From Candidatus Bathyarchaeota archaeon (GTDB lineage: Archaea > Thermoproteota > Bathyarchaeia > 40CM-2-53-6), in assembly GCA_005882895.1 (NCBI GenBank), contig VBBD01000028.1, positions 1 to 41,210 of the forward strand: a stretch of 41,210 bases of DNA. Direction: 5' to 3'. Position numbers and translations under genes: made by a program. This document shows positions 39,378 through 41,210 of this stretch, piece by piece (the stretch's first letter is position 1; each line of letters starts with the position of its first letter). Under the pieces are notes generated by a model that had not been told where the DNA came from, did not search any database, and was given only the letters and a program-made list of their open reading frames with translations.

Positions 39378-39620
39378 GTGGGAAAAGTTCGGATAGCCGC
39401 GGTAAAGAAAGTGTCGAGAGAACTCGTCGCCCGGTATCCGGACAAGTTCAGCAAGAATTATGAAGAAAACAAGGTGGCCCTAGCCGTACTTGTCGATGCA
39501 AGAACTAAACGACTCAGAAACAGGATCGTTGGCTACGTTACCCGGCTAAAGATAGTTGAAGCCAAACGCGCCGCAGCACCCGGCGAAATTGGACCCGAAG
39601 GACCAGACGACCAAGCATAG
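39378..39620 (+). CDS. rps17e: Ribosomal protein eS17 (S17e)
   Basis: From GTG 39378 the 80-residue protein starts MGKVRIAAVKKVSRELVARYPDKFSKNYEENKVALAVLVDARTKRLRNRIVGYVTRLK. The RIAAVKKVSRELVARYPDKF and K-x-LRNRIVGYVTRL blocks are the hallmark of eS17. The longer frame upstream (to 39234) overlaps the promoter and is not translated. It is a small-subunit protein near the mRNA exit region. The following gene starts about 22 bases downstream. Confidence 0.93.
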   Translation: MGKVRIAAVKKVSRELVARYPDKFSKNYEENKVALAVLVDARTKRLRNRIVGYVTRLKIVEAKRAAAPGEIGPEGPDDQA

Positions 39621-39642
39621 CACAGCTGGCCACGTCAGCCTC

Positions 39643-40494
39643 TTGGAAGCCCACTCTTCCCAAGGCTATTCGATCGCCGGCGGCAAAATACCCATTCTTA
39701 TCACGCTCAGGAGAACATCAGATCTCAAGCCGCACGAAGAGACCGTTGCGGAAGACCTGAATAGGCTTGTTAACGCTCTGAGAGACACCCCGGTTTTGCG
39801 ACACCCAATCATTGCAGACAGGAGAACGGGGATCGTTCTAGACGGGACGCACCGATTGGCCGCAATCAAACAGTTGAAGTGCAACTTCATCCCCTCGGCC
39901 CTCGTGGACTACGACGACGCGCAAATCACAATAGAAAGATGGTTTAGGCTATTTTCAGGATCAAACGTTCGGAATCTTGAGAACCACCTTAGACAACTGA
40001 AACCCAGGGAAGTTAGTCATGACGAATGCGAGGACGGACTTTCAAAGAGGCGATGGTACGCGACGGTCGAGAAAACCATGTCCTGCCTGGCCTTCCCGGT
40101 CCGCAGACCTAGTCCTTACGAGATGGTCCGAGACTCTCACGACATAGAAATGGCGGCTCGACAGCAGGGCGTTAGCATCGCCTATCAAGACAACAAAGAC
40201 ACGGGACCTCAAGATACGGCCAGCCTTGTCATGTCAACGATCAAGATAGAGAAAAAAGAGGTCGTGGAGACAGTTAAAAAGGGAAAATTGTTCCCCCCGA
40301 AATCTACCCGCCACCTAGTTCCCTCAAGGCCACTGGGAGGAGGCGTCCCAATCGATTGGCTACAAGATTCTGATTTTTCCAAGGCACAATCCCGATATCA
40401 GGATTATATGCAATCTAGGAAGGTCAAACGGCTGCCCGAGGGATCGCGGGTCGGTAGCAGGCGTTACTTAGAAGAAGTCTTCCTGTTTGAATGA
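39643..40494 (+). CDS. ParB-like / SerK-type (ADP- or ATP-dependent serine kinase-like) protein
   Basis: The start is taken as TTG 39643; the frame is open further upstream but overlaps eS17. The N-terminal domain contains SDLKPHEETVAEDLNRLVNALR, HPIIADRRTGIVLDGTHRLAAIKQLKCNFIPSALVDYDD, the ParB/Srx fold with GTHR in the position of the GERR/GCHR motif, and matches the free serine kinase SerK layout, including an acidic LKPHEE. The C-terminal 150 residues (SHDIEMAARQQGVSIAYQD, then a basic end) extend beyond the ParB fold. It may phosphorylate free serine or act on another small substrate; DNA binding as ParB is unlikely because no HTH is seen. Confidence 0.7.
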   Translation: MEAHSSQGYSIAGGKIPILITLRRTSDLKPHEETVAEDLNRLVNALRDTPVLRHPIIADRRTGIVLDGTHRLAAIKQLKCNFIPSALVDYDDAQITIERWFRLFSGSNVRNLENHLRQLKPREVSHDECEDGLSKRRWYATVEKTMSCLAFPVRRPSPYEMVRDSHDIEMAARQQGVSIAYQDNKDTGPQDTASLVMSTIKIEKKEVVETVKKGKLFPPKSTRHLVPSRPLGGGVPIDWLQDSDFSKAQSRYQDYMQSRKVKRLPEGSRVGSRRYLEEVFLFE

Positions 40495-40512
40495 AACAAT
40501 AACTGCCTCCGC

Positions 40513-40517
40513 GGAGG
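40513..40517 (+). promoter_or_regulatory. Shine-Dalgarno deciding the start of the ubiquitin-like protein
   Basis: GGAGG at 40513-40517 lies 8 bases before GTG 40526 and overlaps no better start. It favours GTG 40526 over an upstream TTG at 40487 that would overlap the preceding gene. Confidence 0.5.
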
Positions 40518-40525
40518 CCGTGCCA

Positions 40526-40804
40526 GTGAAGCTCATCGGAGTTCTCGGCTCGGCGGCCGGAAACAGGGAGATCATACTGCCAGCCCCGAATATCTTTACA
40601 GTCCAAGAACTAATCTCCGCGTTATTGAAGACAGTTGGCAGCAACTTTTTCAGAGAACTCTTGGTCGATGCTGGGACAGAGGACCCAAGACCTAATGTGA
40701 TCATTCTCCTGAATGATCAGGACTGCAACATTTTCGATGGTCTAAATACCCAGATCGAACCCGGGACGAAGGTTACGATTATCCCGGTAGCGCACGGCGG
40801 CTAG
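40526..40804 (+). CDS. Ubiquitin-like/MoaD-ThiS-SAMP family protein ending in Gly-Gly
   Basis: From GTG 40526 the 92-residue protein begins MKLIGVLGSAAGNREIILP. The beta-grasp features are strand-loop-strand at the N-terminus, helix VQELISALLKTVG, the strand VIILLNDQDCN and the C-terminal TKVTIIPVAHGG. The Gly-Gly end is the activation site in MoaD, ThiS and SAMP. It could donate sulfur or modify proteins. It sits in an eS17/SerK-like/Ubl series, which points to a small-molecule or translation-linked role. The stop codon overlaps the eL38 stop by 4 bases. Confidence 0.85.
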   Translation: MKLIGVLGSAAGNREIILPAPNIFTVQELISALLKTVGSNFFRELLVDAGTEDPRPNVIILLNDQDCNIFDGLNTQIEPGTKVTIIPVAHGG

Positions 40805-40995
40805 ACTTCGACTATCTCGCATTTTAGCCGCTTGATGACATCGTCAGCCCGTTCCACTTTCACTTTGTAGGTGTAGAGCTGTCGCGGGGTCCGGAGCTTC
40901 AACTTTACCAAGTCCTTCGCGCGCTTTACCCGGCATTCCAGCGCGCCCTCTGACAGACTAACGAATTGATCTGTGCTTGTGATTTCCGACGGCAT
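40801..40995 (-). CDS. rpl38e: Ribosomal protein eL38
   Basis: The 64-residue protein reads MPSEITSTDQFVSLSEGALECRVKRAKDLVKLKLRTPRQLYTYKVKVERADDVIKRL. The MP-x-E start, VKRAKDLVKLKLRTPRQLYTYKV and the following KxK-IK end match eL38. It belongs to the large subunit and is found in part of the archaea, chiefly TACK groups. The ATG at 40995 has a TATA box close upstream. It is convergent with the ubiquitin-like gene. Confidence 0.85.
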   Translation of the reverse strand: MPSEITSTDQFVSLSEGALECRVKRAKDLVKLKLRTPRQLYTYKVKVERADDVIKRLKCEIVEV

Positions 40996-41028
40996 CTCAT
41001 ACCCTGACTGAACGGGTTAGACTCTCTC

Positions 41029-41034
41029 TATAAA
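41029..41034 (-). promoter_or_regulatory. TATA box of the eL38 gene
   Basis: The minus strand reads TTTATA at this position, inside CCGTTTATAGAG, about 37 bases upstream of the eL38 ATG, giving a leader near 10 bases. Confidence 0.5.
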
Positions 41035-41109
41035 CGGTTCGCCTCCGTAGGCTCAGATAGAATCCGGTCGGCCCATGCGTCGACCCCCTTTTCGCAAACA
41101 TTCTTTTTC

Positions 41110-41160
41110 ATATGACCCCCCGGGGGTGATCGATTTTCCCGCGCCCCGCCCTTCACGAAA
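41110..41160 (+). repeat. Dispersed GC-rich repeat, copy B
   Basis: This copy matches 22567-22617 at 44 of 51 positions with no gap and in the same orientation. AACATTCTTTTTC immediately precedes it; in copy A nearly the same words (AACATTTCTTTTTC) lie about 45 bases upstream. Its flanks are intergenic, so it is not protein-coding. Confidence 0.7.
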
Positions 41161-41210
41161 CCCTAAACTAGGCAACTCGAGGAAGAAATCCATGAGCTAT
41201 AATACAACAT

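Noticed and set aside
1-41210. CRISPR arrays, rRNA genes, transposases
   Set aside because: No regularly spaced identical repeats, no rRNA-like sequence and no transposase motif were seen while reading both strands.

Overview
This window reads as a chromosomal segment of a TACK-lineage (Thermoproteota/Proteoarchaeota) archaeon of moderate GC. The evidence is an HMf-type histone, a thermosome subunit, eS17 and eL38 ribosomal proteins, an archaeal release factor aRF1, the archaeosine tRNA-guanine transglycosylase, an SmAP protein with a C-terminal extension, the aCPSF2 beta-CASP nuclease, a presenilin-like protease, a pre-pilin, and tRNA genes interrupted by several bulge-helix-bulge introns. 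A histone together with eL38 argues against a typical Sulfolobales-type crenarchaeote and fits Bathyarchaeia/Caldarchaeales-like groups; the exact lineage cannot be decided here. Many genes start with TTG or GTG.

Layout. Positions 1-3000 hold the start of an exported Asp-box (sialidase-like) protein, a small conserved-looking protein, tRNA-Asn with three introns, a 57-residue membrane protein, a CAU-anticodon tRNA with two introns, and a 0.9 kb segment bounded by a duplicated tRNA 3' end. Positions 3000-12200 are accessory: a GNAT acetyltransferase, a membrane-anchored glucose/sorbosone dehydrogenase, an exported repeat protein, a bacterial-looking 5'-3' exonuclease, a DUF1801 protein, an ArsR/SRPBCC divergent pair with an operator-like palindrome, an FMN-dependent 2-hydroxyacid oxidase, and a PKD-TM-zinc-ribbon protein that appears broken by two compensating frameshifts. 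Positions 12500-18900 carry an O-methyltransferase-like protein, PH-domain and PRC-barrel proteins with zinc ribbons, several small membrane proteins, and an orphan ParA ATPase overlapping a membrane protein gene.

Positions 19256-22373 are a co-directional run: a trypsin-like protease, a small protein resembling its N-terminal domain, a methyltransferase, an AlkD-like DNA repair protein and a small membrane protein. After a T-rich intergenic region with a dispersed 51-bp repeat come a type IV pilin, a winged-helix regulator, UMP kinase and a MacB/FtsX-type ABC exporter. Positions 28100-29400 hold a CxxC microprotein and an aRF1 gene whose C-terminal domain is frameshifted.

Positions 29400-41000 are informational housekeeping: HAD hydrolase, presenilin/aCPSF2 pair, PAC2 protein, a minus-strand RNA-metabolism operon (AK6/Fap7, zinc ribbon, SmAP, archaeosine TGT) preceded by tRNA-Glu with introns in the D-loop and T-loop, thermosome, histone, and an eS17 / SerK-like / ubiquitin-like-GG operon facing eL38. 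A second copy of the 51-bp repeat closes the window. No CRISPR array, rRNA or recognisable transposase was seen. The most interesting items are the seven tRNA introns (two at very unusual positions), the dispersed repeat, the protease/prodomain pair, the microprotein and the damaged aRF1.
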